Source: Alphaproteobacteria bacterium HGW-Alphaproteobacteria-1 (lineage in GTDB: Bacteria; Pseudomonadota; Alphaproteobacteria; Rhodobacterales; Rhodobacteraceae). Taken from it: DNA of 47,088 nucleotides. Below are positions 25,391 to 35,000 of the stretch, one piece after another. Below the pieces are notes generated by a model, which was not told the origin of the DNA, made no database searches, and saw nothing but the letters and a program-made list of their open reading frames with translations. The stretch is taken from the NCBI GenBank assembly GCA_002842985.1, contig PHEQ01000029.1, positions 1-47,088 of the forward strand, written 5' to 3'. The first letter of the stretch is position 1. Every line of letters begins with the position of its first letter. The translations under genes and the position numbers were made by a program.

Positions 25391-26122
25391 TCAGCCGTGC
25401 ACCGTTGTATAGGTGCCCTCTCCGGCGAGAATGCCGCGAAACCCGCCCGGCTCGTCAAGCGAGAAGACGATGATCGGCAGGTTGTTGTCACGCGCGAGCG
25501 CAATGGCCGAGGCATCCATCACGCCCAGATGCTTTGCCAGCACCTCGTCGTAGGTGACGCGATCATAGCGTTTGGCGTCCGCATGCTTGATCGGGTCCTT
25601 GTCATAGACCCCGTCCACCTTGGTGCCTTTGAAAATCGCCTCGCAGGCCATTTCATTGGCACGCAGCGTGGCCGCCGTATCGGTGGTGAAATAGGGGTTG
25701 CCGGTGCCTGCGGCGAAGATGCAGACGCGCTTTTTCTCGAGGTGGCGCACGGCGCGGCGACGGATATAGGGTTCGGCCACCTCGTCCATGCGGATGGCGG
25801 TGATCACCCGGCAATAGACGCCGACCCGCTCCATCGCCGATTGCATGGCCAGTGCGTTCATCACCGTGGCCAGCATCCCCATGTAATCGGCGGTGGTGCG
25901 CTCCATCCCCTGCGCGCTGCCCTGAAGGCCGCGAAAGATGTTGCCGCCGCCGATCACCATGCAGATCTCGACGCCCAGATCATGGACGGACTTTACCTCC
26001 TGTGCGATGCGCTCGACCGTGGGCGGGTGCAGGCCGTAGCCCAGATCCCCCATCAGCGCCTCGCCGGAGATCTTGAGCATGACACGGCTGAACCGGGCTT
26101 TGGGGGGGGCGGTCTGGGTCAT
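25391..26122 (-). CDS. pyrH: UMP kinase
   Basis: A 243-residue amino-acid-kinase-fold enzyme phosphorylating [26 protein letters not shown], the [18 protein letters not shown] region and [20 protein letters not shown] are diagnostic of the bacterial hexameric type. First gene of the six-gene lipid/isoprenoid/translation run. Divergent from miaA across about 119 bases, where I see no clear operator. Confidence 0.96.
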   Translation of the reverse strand: MTQTAPPKARFSRVMLKISGEALMGDLGYGLHPPTVERIAQEVKSVHDLGVEICMVIGGGNIFRGLQGSAQGMERTTADYMGMLATVMNALAMQSAMERVGVYCRVITAIRMDEVAEPYIRRRAVRHLEKKRVCIFAAGTGNPYFTTDTAATLRANEMACEAIFKGTKVDGVYDKDPIKHADAKRYDRVTYDEVLAKHLGVMDASAIALARDNNLPIIVFSLDEPGGFRGILAGEGTYTTVHG

Positions 26123-26241
26123 GCGCTCGCTCTCTCACACTAATTTGATCGGGCGCAAAATGTCGCAAATGCCGGGCATGTGCAATCGCAGAAAGGCATG
26201 CGTCCCTCGCCAGCCTCACGGATTTCGGCTAAGGCGTGCCC

Positions 26242-27117
26242 ATGAGCGTGATCCATGACACAGACCCCGCGCGCCCGGTGCTGATCGCGGGCCCCACTGC
26301 CAGCGGAAAATCGGCACTGGCCATGGAACTCGTGCGCGCACAGGGCGGCGTGATCGTCAATGCCGATGCGTTGCAGGTCTATGCCAACTGGCGGGTCCTG
26401 TCGGCGCGGCCCACGGCGCAGGAGGAGGCGGCGATCCCGCACCGGCTCTATGGGCATGTCGCGCCCGAACAGGACTATTCCGTGGGCCACTGGCTGCGCG
26501 AGGTGCGCGCGCTGCTGGAAACGGGCGTGCGGCCGGTTATCGTGGGGGGCACCGGGCTTTATTTTTCGGCACTCACCGAGGGGCTGGCCGAAATCCCCGA
26601 AACCCCGCCCGAGATCCGCGTCAAGGCCGACGGGCTTCTGGCCAGCCGGGGGCTTGGCGCGCTTCTTGACATGCTCGATCCGGCGACGCGCGCGCGCATC
26701 GATCCGGCCAATCCCCGCCGGGTGCAGCGCGCATGGGAGGTGCAGGCCGCCACCGGGCGGGGACTGGCCGCATGGCAGGACGCCACGCCGCCACCGCTTC
26801 TGCCGCTTGCGAAGGCAACCGCGCTTCTGGTCGACGCCCCGAGGGAATGGCTCAATCCGCGCATCGAGCGCCGCTTTGACGCGATGCTCGCAGGCGGCGC
26901 GCTGGAAGAGGCGCGGGCCAATCTTTCGCGCTGGGACGCCGCGCGCCCCGCCGCGCAGGCCATCGGCGCACCGGAATTGATCGCTCATCTGCGCGGTGCG
27001 GTCACACTCGATGAGGCGCGCTCTGCCGCGATCGCGGCGACGCGTCAATATGCCAAGCGGCAACGCACCTGGTTTCGGGCACGCATGGCCGACTGGCGGC
27101 ACGTGAGGGCCGTGTAG
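26242..27117 (+). CDS. miaA: tRNA dimethylallyltransferase
   Basis: A 291-residue enzyme that prenylates A37 in tRNAs reading U-starting codons, such as tRNA-Leu(CAA) in this window. The P-loop is [12 protein letters not shown], with [18 protein letters not shown] and a later [10 protein letters not shown]. The C-terminal part has [13 protein letters not shown]. The ATG at 26242 follows AAGG by 7 bases; an in-frame GTG 6 bases upstream is the alternative. Convergent with the sugar transferase, one base between the stops. Confidence 0.94.
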   Translation: MSVIHDTDPARPVLIAGPTASGKSALAMELVRAQGGVIVNADALQVYANWRVLSARPTAQEEAAIPHRLYGHVAPEQDYSVGHWLREVRALLETGVRPVIVGGTGLYFSALTEGLAEIPETPPEIRVKADGLLASRGLGALLDMLDPATRARIDPANPRRVQRAWEVQAATGRGLAAWQDATPPPLLPLAKATALLVDAPREWLNPRIERRFDAMLAGGALEEARANLSRWDAARPAAQAIGAPELIAHLRGAVTLDEARSAAIAATRQYAKRQRTWFRARMADWRHVRAV

Positions 27118-27118
27118 C

Positions 27119-27772
27119 TCAGCAGCCCTTGCGCCCGAACACCGTCACCAGCGTACGCCAGAACACATAGGCGTCCATCTTCGGACCAAGGTTGTCGACA
27201 TAGTGCAGATCAAGCTTGACCTTCAAACGCGTTCCTTCGGTCGAATCGACATATCCCAGATCGGTCTGCGCCAATCCGCTGATTCCGGGTCGCACCGAAT
27301 GACGCCGACGGTAGCCGGGAACACTGCGCATGTACCTGCGGGCGTGATGAAAATAATCCGGTCGCGGACCGATCAGGCTCATCTCGCCACGCAACACGTT
27401 GATGATCTGGGGCAGTTCGTCGATGCGCGTCTTGCGCAGGATTTGCCCGAGCGGCGTAATCCTATGCCGTTCGAGCGGGTCATCCGCCTGACGCGTGATT
27501 CGTGCGGCAGGTACCATCGTGCGGAACTTGATCGCGCCGAAAGCAGAGCAGTCCCGCCCCATCCGCGGCTGGATGAAAAAGAGGGGGCCCCTGTTGAAGA
27601 ACGGATTGAGCACCATCAGGACAAGAGACAGGATTGCCACAAACGGCAGCAAGAAAATGCTGATCACGATATCACAGGCAGGTTTACCGACGCGGCGATA
27701 TGCGAAAAGCGAACGGGCTGGGATACCTGCGTCATCAAAGGGCGCGCCGCTAGGGAACGGTTCGTGTTTCAA
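27119..27772 (-). CDS. Bacterial sugar transferase (undecaprenyl-phosphate, catalytic-domain-only)
   Basis: A 217-residue protein with one membrane segment (about 33-55, ACDIVISIFLLPFVAILSLV) followed by the catalytic domain of the polyprenyl-phosphate hexose-1-phosphate transferase family: FFIQPRMGRD, FGAIKFRTM, RKTRIDELPQIINVLRGEMS and LIGPRPDYF. It starts polysaccharide repeat units on the lipid carrier at the cytoplasmic face. It stands alone, without other polysaccharide genes beside it. Base composition is visibly lower in G+C than its neighbours and it abuts an AT-rich patch, hinting at transfer. Confidence 0.88.
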   Translation of the reverse strand: MKHEPFPSGAPFDDAGIPARSLFAYRRVGKPACDIVISIFLLPFVAILSLVLMVLNPFFNRGPLFFIQPRMGRDCSAFGAIKFRTMVPAARITRQADDPLERHRITPLGQILRKTRIDELPQIINVLRGEMSLIGPRPDYFHHARRYMRSVPGYRRRHSVRPGISGLAQTDLGYVDSTEGTRLKVKLDLHYVDNLGPKMDAYVFWRTLVTVFGRKGC

Positions 27773-28111
27773 AATTCTAACCCCCAGGTAATCATAAAAT
27801 TTCTGTCAACGACGCCACGATCAATCACGAAGCAGCTTTACGCGACCTACTCCTTTCGAGTAACATTTTAGTGACCGTCAGAAAAGAGTATTTATTTCAA
27901 ATTCTTCATGTCGGCAAGAACTTGCCGCATTGCAGCGGGCCGAGAAGCCCTCGACACGATGGGCATGAACCGCACGGGCCTACAGATAGTGTCTCGATGG
28001 CCCGCAGCACCAACCTGAGGGCCGCGCACGGTGCCGATTGATGGCGACGGCTGCATCTCGCCGAGCATCAATCGGCTTGTAACATTCGTCCCGCCTGCCT
28101 AATCCGTCGGC
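27773..28111. other. Gene-free, AT-rich divergent region
   Basis: A 339-base gap between the sugar transferase and the acyl-CoA ligase. The part from about 27780 to 27910 is clearly AT-rich compared with the rest of the window. It contains the dyad CGGCAA-GAAC-TTGCCG (27912-27927), flanked by ATG/CAT, and a large inverted repeat at 28033-28076. No open frame, tRNA or terminator is convincing. Confidence 0.6.
28033..28076 (+). repeat. 11-bp inverted repeat with inner stem
   Basis: GCCGATTGATG (28033-28043) pairs perfectly with CATCAATCGGC (28066-28076). GCGA/TCGC extends the stem inward with a 4-base bulge on the 3' side. It lies 35 bases before the ligase start. It could be a leader hairpin or a pair of operator half-sites. 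Confidence 0.6.
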
Positions 28112-29638
28112 ATGACTGCGATTTTCGATCATGGCCCGCCACCGCCCTGCCCCGCGCCTTTCAACCTGGCCGGGCATGTGCTGGCGCGTGCGGGAGAGCG
28201 ACCCGACAAGGTGGCGCTGGCGGTGCTCGGCCTGTCGGGCGCCGAACGCTGGAGTTACGCGCGGCTGGAGGCCGCCGTGCGCGGCACCGGCACCGGCCTT
28301 CTGGCACAGGGGTTGACGCCTGGTGACCGGATTCTGATGCGGCTGGGCAACACGGTGGAGTTTCCCGTGGCCTATCTGGGCGCGATTGCCGTGGGTCTGG
28401 TGCCGATCCCGACCTCGAGCCAGCTCACCGCGCCCGAGGTGGCGGGCATCATCCAAACCACCGCCCCCCGGCTTATCCTGCGCGGCGCGGGCGTGGCCTG
28501 CCCCGAGACGGACATTCCGGTACTGGACGAGGCCGCGCTCGAAACGATGCGCGCCCTGCCCCCCGCCGATTACGAGATGGGCGATCCCGACCGGCTGGCC
28601 TATATCATCTATACCTCCGGCACCTCGGGCACGCCGCGCGCGGTTTGCCACGCACATCGCGCGATCTGGGCGCGGCGGTTGATGTATGACGGCTGGTATG
28701 GGCTGTCACCGGACGACCGCCTTTGCCATGCGGGCGCGTTCAACTGGACCTTCACGCTCGGCACCGGTCTGATGGATCCATGGGCCATGGGCGCGACCGC
28801 CCTCATCCCCGCACCTGACGTGGCGGCGGAGCAGTTGCCGCTGCTGCTGAGGCGGCACGATGCGACGATTTTCGCCGCTGCACCAGGGGTTTACCGGCGG
28901 ATATTGAAGCAGGACGGTCCGCTTTCGCTGCCTTATCTGCGCCATGGGCTTGCCGCCGGGGAAAAGCTGTCTGATGCGATCCGCGACCGCTGGCGCGCGG
29001 CCACCGGCACCGCGGTCCACGAGGCCTATGGCCTGTCGGAATGCTCGACCTTCATCTCGGGCAGCCCCGCGCAGCCCGCGCCTCCCGGCACGTTGGGACG
29101 CCCGCAGGCGGGACGGCGCGTGGCGATTCTCGGTGAGGGCGGCCCGGTGGCCCATGGCGAGCCGGGCACCATCGCGGTGCACCGGTCAGACCCCGGCCTG
29201 ATGCTGGGCTATATGGGCGCACCCGCGGCGACGGCGGCAAAATTCAACGGCGACTGGTTCCTGACCGGCGATCTGGGGGCCATGGCCGAGGATGGCGCGA
29301 TCACCTATCTGGGCCGCGCCGACGACATGATGAACGCGGGCGGCTACCGCGTCTCGCCGCTCGAGGTGGAGGCGGTGCTGGCCACCTGCCCCGGCGTGAC
29401 ACAGGTAGCGGTGACGGATATTGCCGTGAAAGAGGATGCGCGCGTGATCATGGCCTTCTATACTGGACCCGCGGTCGTTGATCCGGCCACATTTGAGGCC
29501 CATGCCCGCGCGCGGCTGGCGGCCTACAAATGCCCCCGAGGCTATTTCCATGTGAAGAGCCTGCCCACGGGGGCCAACGGAAAACTCCTGCGCCGCGCCC
29601 TGCGGCCCATTTATGAGGCTCTTTATGGTCCGGCTTGA
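28112..29638 (+). CDS. Class I adenylate-forming acyl-CoA synthetase
   Basis: A 508-residue AMP-dependent ligase. The P-loop is IIYTSGTSGTPRAVCH near residues 168-183. AYGLSECS forms the adenylate-binding motif. DWFLTGDLG, GRADDMMNAGGYRVSPLEVE and the catalytic Lys in PTGANGKLLRR near the C terminus complete the fold. It activates a carboxylic acid to the acyl-CoA through an acyl-AMP. General resemblance is to the benzoate/medium-chain acid branch, but the acid is not identifiable by eye. It overlaps the DsbA-like gene by 14 bases, so the two form an operon. Confidence 0.88.
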   Translation: MTAIFDHGPPPPCPAPFNLAGHVLARAGERPDKVALAVLGLSGAERWSYARLEAAVRGTGTGLLAQGLTPGDRILMRLGNTVEFPVAYLGAIAVGLVPIPTSSQLTAPEVAGIIQTTAPRLILRGAGVACPETDIPVLDEAALETMRALPPADYEMGDPDRLAYIIYTSGTSGTPRAVCHAHRAIWARRLMYDGWYGLSPDDRLCHAGAFNWTFTLGTGLMDPWAMGATALIPAPDVAAEQLPLLLRRHDATIFAAAPGVYRRILKQDGPLSLPYLRHGLAAGEKLSDAIRDRWRAATGTAVHEAYGLSECSTFISGSPAQPAPPGTLGRPQAGRRVAILGEGGPVAHGEPGTIAVHRSDPGLMLGYMGAPAATAAKFNGDWFLTGDLGAMAEDGAITYLGRADDMMNAGGYRVSPLEVEAVLATCPGVTQVAVTDIAVKEDARVIMAFYTGPAVVDPATFEAHARARLAAYKCPRGYFHVKSLPTGANGKLLRRALRPIYEALYGPA

Positions 29639-30263
29639 CATCATCTCCGATCCGATCTGCCCCTGGTGCTATATCGGCAAGACGTTGCTCGATCAGGCCC
29701 TGGCCCAGCGCCCCGGCCACCCGTTCGAGATCCATTGGCAGCCCTTCCAACTGAACCCCGACATGCCCGAAGGCGGGATGGACCGAAAGACCTATCTCGA
29801 GGGCAAGTTCGGAGGGCGCGAGGGGGCGATCCGCGCCTATGCGCCGGTGCTGGAGCGGGCCGAGGCGGCGGGGCTGGCGATCGACTTTGCCGCGATCCCG
29901 CGCACGCCCAACACGCTCGATGCGCACCGCCTGCTGCACTGGGCCGAGGTCGAGGCGTGTCAGGATGCGATGGCCATGGCGCTTTTCCGCGCGTATTTCG
30001 AAGAGGGGCGCGATATCGGCGATCACGAGGTGCTGGCCGATATCGCTGACGGTCTCGCGCTCGATGCGGCCCTCATCCGCCGCCTGCTGGACTCAGACGC
30101 GGACCGCGCCGAGATCAGTGAGCGCGACGCGCGGTTCCGCAACATGGGCATCAGCGGCGTGCCGACCTTCATCGTCAATGGCAAGCACGCCCTGCCCGGC
30201 TGTCAACCGGTCGAGACCTGGCTGCGGGTGATCGACGAGATCGTGGCGCAACTCGCCGACTGA
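29625..30263 (+). CDS. DsbA-family oxidoreductase (FrnE-like)
   Basis: A 212-residue thioredoxin-fold protein with the redox motif CPWC at 12-15 in IISDPICPWCYIGK, a helical insertion, and GISGVPTFIVNGKHALPGCQ near the C terminus with the cis-Pro loop. No signal peptide is present, so it acts in the cytoplasm, as FrnE and 2-hydroxychromene-2-carboxylate isomerase-like proteins do. The ATG at 29625 lies inside the end of the ligase gene. The partner substrate is unknown. Confidence 0.87.
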   Translation: MVRLDIISDPICPWCYIGKTLLDQALAQRPGHPFEIHWQPFQLNPDMPEGGMDRKTYLEGKFGGREGAIRAYAPVLERAEAAGLAIDFAAIPRTPNTLDAHRLLHWAEVEACQDAMAMALFRAYFEEGRDIGDHEVLADIADGLALDAALIRRLLDSDADRAEISERDARFRNMGISGVPTFIVNGKHALPGCQPVETWLRVIDEIVAQLAD

Positions 30264-30269
30264 TCGCAC

Positions 30270-30599
30270 TCAGAATCCCGGCAGGCCCGCATCGAGATCG
30301 TAGGAATGAACAGCCACGAGCGGCTGATCGCCATCGAGCGAGAAGACAAAGACATGCGCGCGCTCTGCGGCCAGCGTGAGACGGCAGAAATGGCGCCCCG
30401 TGTCGATCCCCTCGGGACAGCCGGGCAGGTCGGCGTGCTCGATGCTGGTTTCGTAAATCTCATAGGTCATGCGCGCGTCATCGAGGCTGACCGTTTCGAC
30501 GCGTGGCAGAGCGCGCTTGGTCTCGACATTCGAAGCATGGGCCAGCCCGGCAGGCAGAAATGCGAGGGCGCAGGCAAGCGTAAAAGCGGAGGCATTCAT
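30270..30599 (-). CDS. Small secreted protein of unknown function
   Basis: A 109-residue protein with a clear signal peptide (MNASAFTLACALAFLPAGLAHA). The mature part is about 87 residues and holds two cysteines (GCPEGIDTG and HFCRLTLAAE) that could form one disulfide. The sequence VFVFSLDGDQPLVAVHSYDL suggests a small beta-rich domain. I do not recognise the family. It converges on the DsbA-like gene and diverges from the RND adaptor gene, so the AT-rich gap at 30600-30805 may control both. Confidence 0.7.
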   Translation of the reverse strand: MNASAFTLACALAFLPAGLAHASNVETKRALPRVETVSLDDARMTYEIYETSIEHADLPGCPEGIDTGRHFCRLTLAAERAHVFVFSLDGDQPLVAVHSYDLDAGLPGF

Positions 30600-30636
30600 A
30601 TCTGATTCCTTTTGTCAGGTATTCGCGCTCTATTTC

Positions 30637-30657
30637 TTACTTTTTTAGTAAACTACT
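30637..30657. promoter_or_regulatory. Candidate repressor operator upstream of the RND genes
   Basis: TTACT-TTTTT-AGTAA (30637-30651) overlaps AGTA-AAC-TACT (30647-30657), giving two interlocked dyads in the AT-rich divergent gap. Such sites often bind TetR- or MarR-type repressors of efflux pumps. No regulator gene lies beside it. Confidence 0.4.
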
Positions 30658-30805
30658 GTCAATCACTGGTGCGTCGGCAAACAGAGACCCTTGTGGCTCA
30701 TTCGGAAAAGTTTTAATCTGAACTGGTCGGTTCAGCGTATTTCGTGGTAGAGCCTGAGACAGGTTGCGGCGCGGCCGTGGCTGATATGAGTTTGAAAGAT
30801 CGAAA

Positions 30806-32026
30806 ATGCGCCTTTTGCCGGTCCTCATTGCCCTTCTGGTCACCGCCGCGATCTATGCCTTTGTCTTCGAGCGCGAGCGGCTGGTGGCGGCGATGTCCAC
30901 CCCCGTGGATACCGCCTCCGAGACAGCCGCTCCCGACGGCGAAACACCAGAGCAGATCATGCGCGTGGTGGTGCAGCGTTCGGAGGCGCGCGAGGTGGAT
31001 AGCGCAGTGCTGTTGCGCGGGCGCACCGAGGCCGACCGCACGGTTGAATTGCGTGCCGAAACCTCGGGCCTCGTGATTTCCGAACCGCACCGCCGGGGGG
31101 CCTTTGTCCAAGAGGGCGACACGCTCTGCCGTCTCGATCCCGGCGCGCGCAACGCCGCGCTGGCGGAGGCGCGCGCGCGGCTGGCCGAGACCAAGGCACG
31201 GGTGCCCGAGGCGCGCGCGCGCGTCGAAGAGGCGCGGGCCGATCTGGAAGAGGCCGAGATCAATTACAAAGCCGCCGAAAGCCTGGTCGGCTCGGGCTTT
31301 GCCTCGCAAACCCGCGTGGCCGCCACCCGCGCCGCGCTGCGCGCCGCCGAGGCGGGGGTGGAAGGTGCCCTGTCGGGCCTTGAATCGGCGCAGGCCAATA
31401 TCGAGGCCGCCCGCGCGGGCGTGACCGCCGCCGAAGAGGAAATCCGCCGCCTGACCATCAGTGCACCGTTTTCCGGCGTGCTCGAAACCGACACCGCCGA
31501 ATTGGGCAGCCTGCTTCAACCCGGCGCGCTCTGTGCCACGGTGCTGCAACTCGACCCGATCACGCTTGTGGGCTTTGTCTCGGAAATGGAGGTGGCGCGC
31601 GTGGTGCCGGGCGCGCCCGCGAAGGCACGCACAATCTCGGGCCACGAAGTCGAGGGCGAGGTGAGCTTTGTCGGGCGCTCGGCGGATCCGGCCACGCGCA
31701 CCTTTCGCGTGGATATCCGCGTGCCCAACCCCGATCTGGCCATCCGCGACGGCGAGACCGCCGAAATCGGCATCAGCGCCGAGGGGCGCATGGCCCATCT
31801 GGTGCCGCAATCGGCGCTGACGCTCAATGACGCGGGCACGCTTGGCGTGCGGATGGTGGACGCGCAGAATACCGCGCGCTTTGCCGCTGTCACGCTCCTG
31901 CGCGACACACCGGTCGGCATCTGGCTGACCGGGTTGCCGGAGCGTGCCGACATCATCGTGATCGGTCAGGAATATGTCACCGATGGTGTGCCGGTCACGC
32001 CGGTCTATCAGGAGCTGGGCCAATGA
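30806..32026 (+). CDS. RND efflux periplasmic adaptor (membrane fusion protein)
   Basis: A 406-residue HlyD/AcrA-type adaptor. An N-terminal membrane anchor (RLLPVLIALLVTAAIYAFVF) is followed by a barrel-sandwich lipoyl half-motif (LRAETSGLVISEPHRRGAFVQ), then a long alpha-hairpin coiled coil of about 90 residues rich in Ala/Glu/Arg, and then ISAPFSGVLETDTAELGSLL. Beta-barrel and membrane-proximal domains complete it. It links the inner-membrane pump to an outer-membrane channel. Its stop overlaps the pump start (ATGA). Because the pump is broken, this adaptor may be without a partner. Confidence 0.9.
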   Translation: MRLLPVLIALLVTAAIYAFVFERERLVAAMSTPVDTASETAAPDGETPEQIMRVVVQRSEAREVDSAVLLRGRTEADRTVELRAETSGLVISEPHRRGAFVQEGDTLCRLDPGARNAALAEARARLAETKARVPEARARVEEARADLEEAEINYKAAESLVGSGFASQTRVAATRAALRAAEAGVEGALSGLESAQANIEAARAGVTAAEEEIRRLTISAPFSGVLETDTAELGSLLQPGALCATVLQLDPITLVGFVSEMEVARVVPGAPAKARTISGHEVEGEVSFVGRSADPATRTFRVDIRVPNPDLAIRDGETAEIGISAEGRMAHLVPQSALTLNDAGTLGVRMVDAQNTARFAAVTLLRDTPVGIWLTGLPERADIIVIGQEYVTDGVPVTPVYQELGQ

Positions 32027-35000
32027 CCGGCATCGTCGACTGGGCCGCCTCTCGCGCGCGCATGGTGCTGGCCTTTGTGGTGCTCTCGATCCTCGCGGGC
32101 ACCATGGCCTATATCGGTCTGCCCAAGGAGGGCGAGCCGGATATCGAGATCCCCGCGCTTTTCATCACCGTGCCCTTCCCCGGCATCTCGGCCGAAGACA
32201 GCGAAAAGCTGCTGGTCAAGCCGATGGAGACCGAGCTGAGCGATCTTGACGGTCTCAAGAAGATGACCGGCACCGCGTCCGAGAATTTCGGCGGCGTGGC
32301 GCTTGAATTCGAGTTCGGCTGGGACAAGACGCGGATCCTTGCCGATGTGCGCGACGCGATGGACAAGGCCGAGGCCGAATTTCCGGAAGGGTTCGAGAAA
32401 TACACCATCAACGAGGTGAATTTCAGCGAGTTTCCGATCATCATCGTCAACCTCTCGGGCCCCGTGCCCGAGCGCACGATGACGCGTCTGGCCAAGGATT
32501 TGCAGGACACGCTCGAGGCGCTCGAGCCGGTGCTGGAAGCGGGCATCGCGGGCAGCCGCGACGAGATGGTCGAGGTGGTGATCGACCCGCTCAAGCTTGA
32601 ATCCTACAACGTCACCGCGCTCGATCTGATCAACGCTGTGCAGAACAACAACCAGTTGATCCCGGCGGGCGAGGTGGACAGCGCGCAGGGCACCTTTGCC
32701 GTCAAGATACCGGCCTCCTTCGAGGAGACGCGCGACATCTACCAACTGCCGATCAAGACCAATGGCGACCGGATCGTGCGGCTGGGCGATATCGCCACGA
32801 TCAACCTGACCTTCGAGGACCGGCAAGGCACCGCGCGTTTCGACGGCGAGACGACGGTCGCGCTTCAGGTGGTCAAGCGCAAGGGGTTCAACATCATCGA
32901 CACCGCCGCTCTGGTGCGCCGCACCGTGGCCGAGGCCGAGGCGCGCTGGCCCGAGGAATTGCGCGCCGTGATCTCGGTGGGGGCGTCCAATGACCAGTCG
33001 CGCACCGTGGGCTCGATGGTGAGCCAGCTTGAAGGCTCGGTGCTGACGGCGATCGCGCTGGTGATGATCGTGACACTGGCGGCGCTTGGTATCCGGCCCG
33101 CTTTGCTGGTGGGTTTCGCCATCCCGACCTCGTTCCTTTTGTGCTTTGCGCTACTGGCGATCATGGGCGTTTCGGTTTCCAATATCGTCATGTTCGGGCT
33201 GATCCTTGCCGTGGGGATGCTGGTCGACGGGGCCATCGTGGTGGTGGAATACGCCGACAAGCGCATTGCCGAGGGCGAAGGACCGATGCACGCCTATGTC
33301 GGCGCGGCCAAGCGCATGTTCTGGCCGGTGGTCAGTTCCACCGCCACGACGCTTTGCGCCTTTCTGCCGATGCTGTTCTGGCCCGGCGTGCCGGGGCAAT
33401 TCATGGGGATGCTGCCGATCACGCTGATCTTCGTGCTTTCGGCCTCGCTTCTGGTGGCGCTGGTCTACCTGCCGGTTCTGGGCGGGGTGACGGGGCGGCT
33501 GGAGCGGTGGTTTTCCGAGCGGACAGAGGCGATCGCGGGCGGCTTCTGGCTGTGGCATGTGCTGCTCTTGCCGGTGGCTGCGGGCGCGGCGCTTCTGGCG
33601 GGGCGCGGCGTGCCGGTGCTTCTGGCCGAGGTCGGCGCGCGCTTTGGCCAGATGGACGGGGCCGCAATCCTCGGCTCGGTCCTGCCAACGCTGACCACGG
33701 TCTTCGGCCTCGTCCTGGGGGTGGTGGCACTCGTCGGGCTGGGCGTGGGGGCGGTCACAACCGTTCTGCTGGCGCTTCTGGCGATCCCGCGCCGCTGCGG
33801 CAAGGCGCTGCGTGCGCTTGGTCAGGCGCTGCGGCCAGGTCGCAAGCCGCGTGTCGAGGCGGGCTATCGCCGGTCCGCCTTTGGCTGGGTGATCCACGCC
33901 ATCGTCGGCAATCCGGTGATGCCTCTGGTGGCCTTCGGCGCGGTTTTCGTGCTCGTCGGCTCGGTGCTGATGTTCTACATGGGCAACAACAACGGCACGC
34001 AGTTCTTTGTCGATACCGAGCCGGAACAGGCCATCGTCTATGTGCGCGGACGCGGCAACCTGTCGATCGCCCATCCCGGCGTCGAGACGGTGTTCGCCTT
34101 TGCCGGCGATGGCGGTCTCAACAACAACACCGGCGGCGCGCAGCCCCCGCGCGACACCATCGGTCAGGTGCAGTTCGAAACGATCCCCTGGGAGAAACGC
34201 CCGCAGGTGATGGAGACATGGTTCACCCTGCCCTTCACCGATCTCGCCGTGCGGCGCAGCATGATCGACCCGGCATTTGACGGCAATGCGGTGATCGACC
34301 AGTTGACCGCCGAACTGGAGCAGATCCCCGGCATCAAGATCGAGATCCTCGGCCAGTCGCGCGGCCCGGCCTCGGCCAAGCCCGTGCATCTGCGCATAAG
34401 GGGCGATGACTGGGATACGCTCATGCGCTTTACCGAGGAGGCGCGCGCGCGATTTGAATCGACCGCAGGGCTGCACCAGATCGAGGATACCCTGCCCCTG
34501 CCCGGCATCGACTGGCAGATCGACGTGGACGTGGAGCGCGCGGGCCGCTTCGGCGCCGATGTGGCGACGGTCGGTATCATGGTCCAGCTTGTGACGCGGG
34601 GCGTTCTGCTTGACACCATGCGCATCCCCGGCAGCGACGAGGAGGTTGAAATCCGCGTGCGTCTGCCTGAGACTGATCGTGTGCTCTCGACGCTCGATGC
34701 GCTCAAGGTGACGACGCCGAACGGGCTGGTGCCGCTATCGAATTTCATCACCCGAAGGCCGGTGCAGCAGCTTGCCCAGATAGACCGGATCGACCAGACC
34801 CGCTTTTTCGATGTCAAGGCGGCAGTAGAGGACGGCCTTACCGCAACGGTGCGCGACGCGCAGGGCAATGAGCGCCGCGTGCCGCTCACCGCCAACGAAC
34901 GGATCGAGCGGCTGACCGAATGGCTCGAAAGCGGCGTGCTGCCTGCGGGCGGCCTTTGCCGGCGCGCTTGGCCTCATGTTCATCATCCTGCTGGCGCAGT

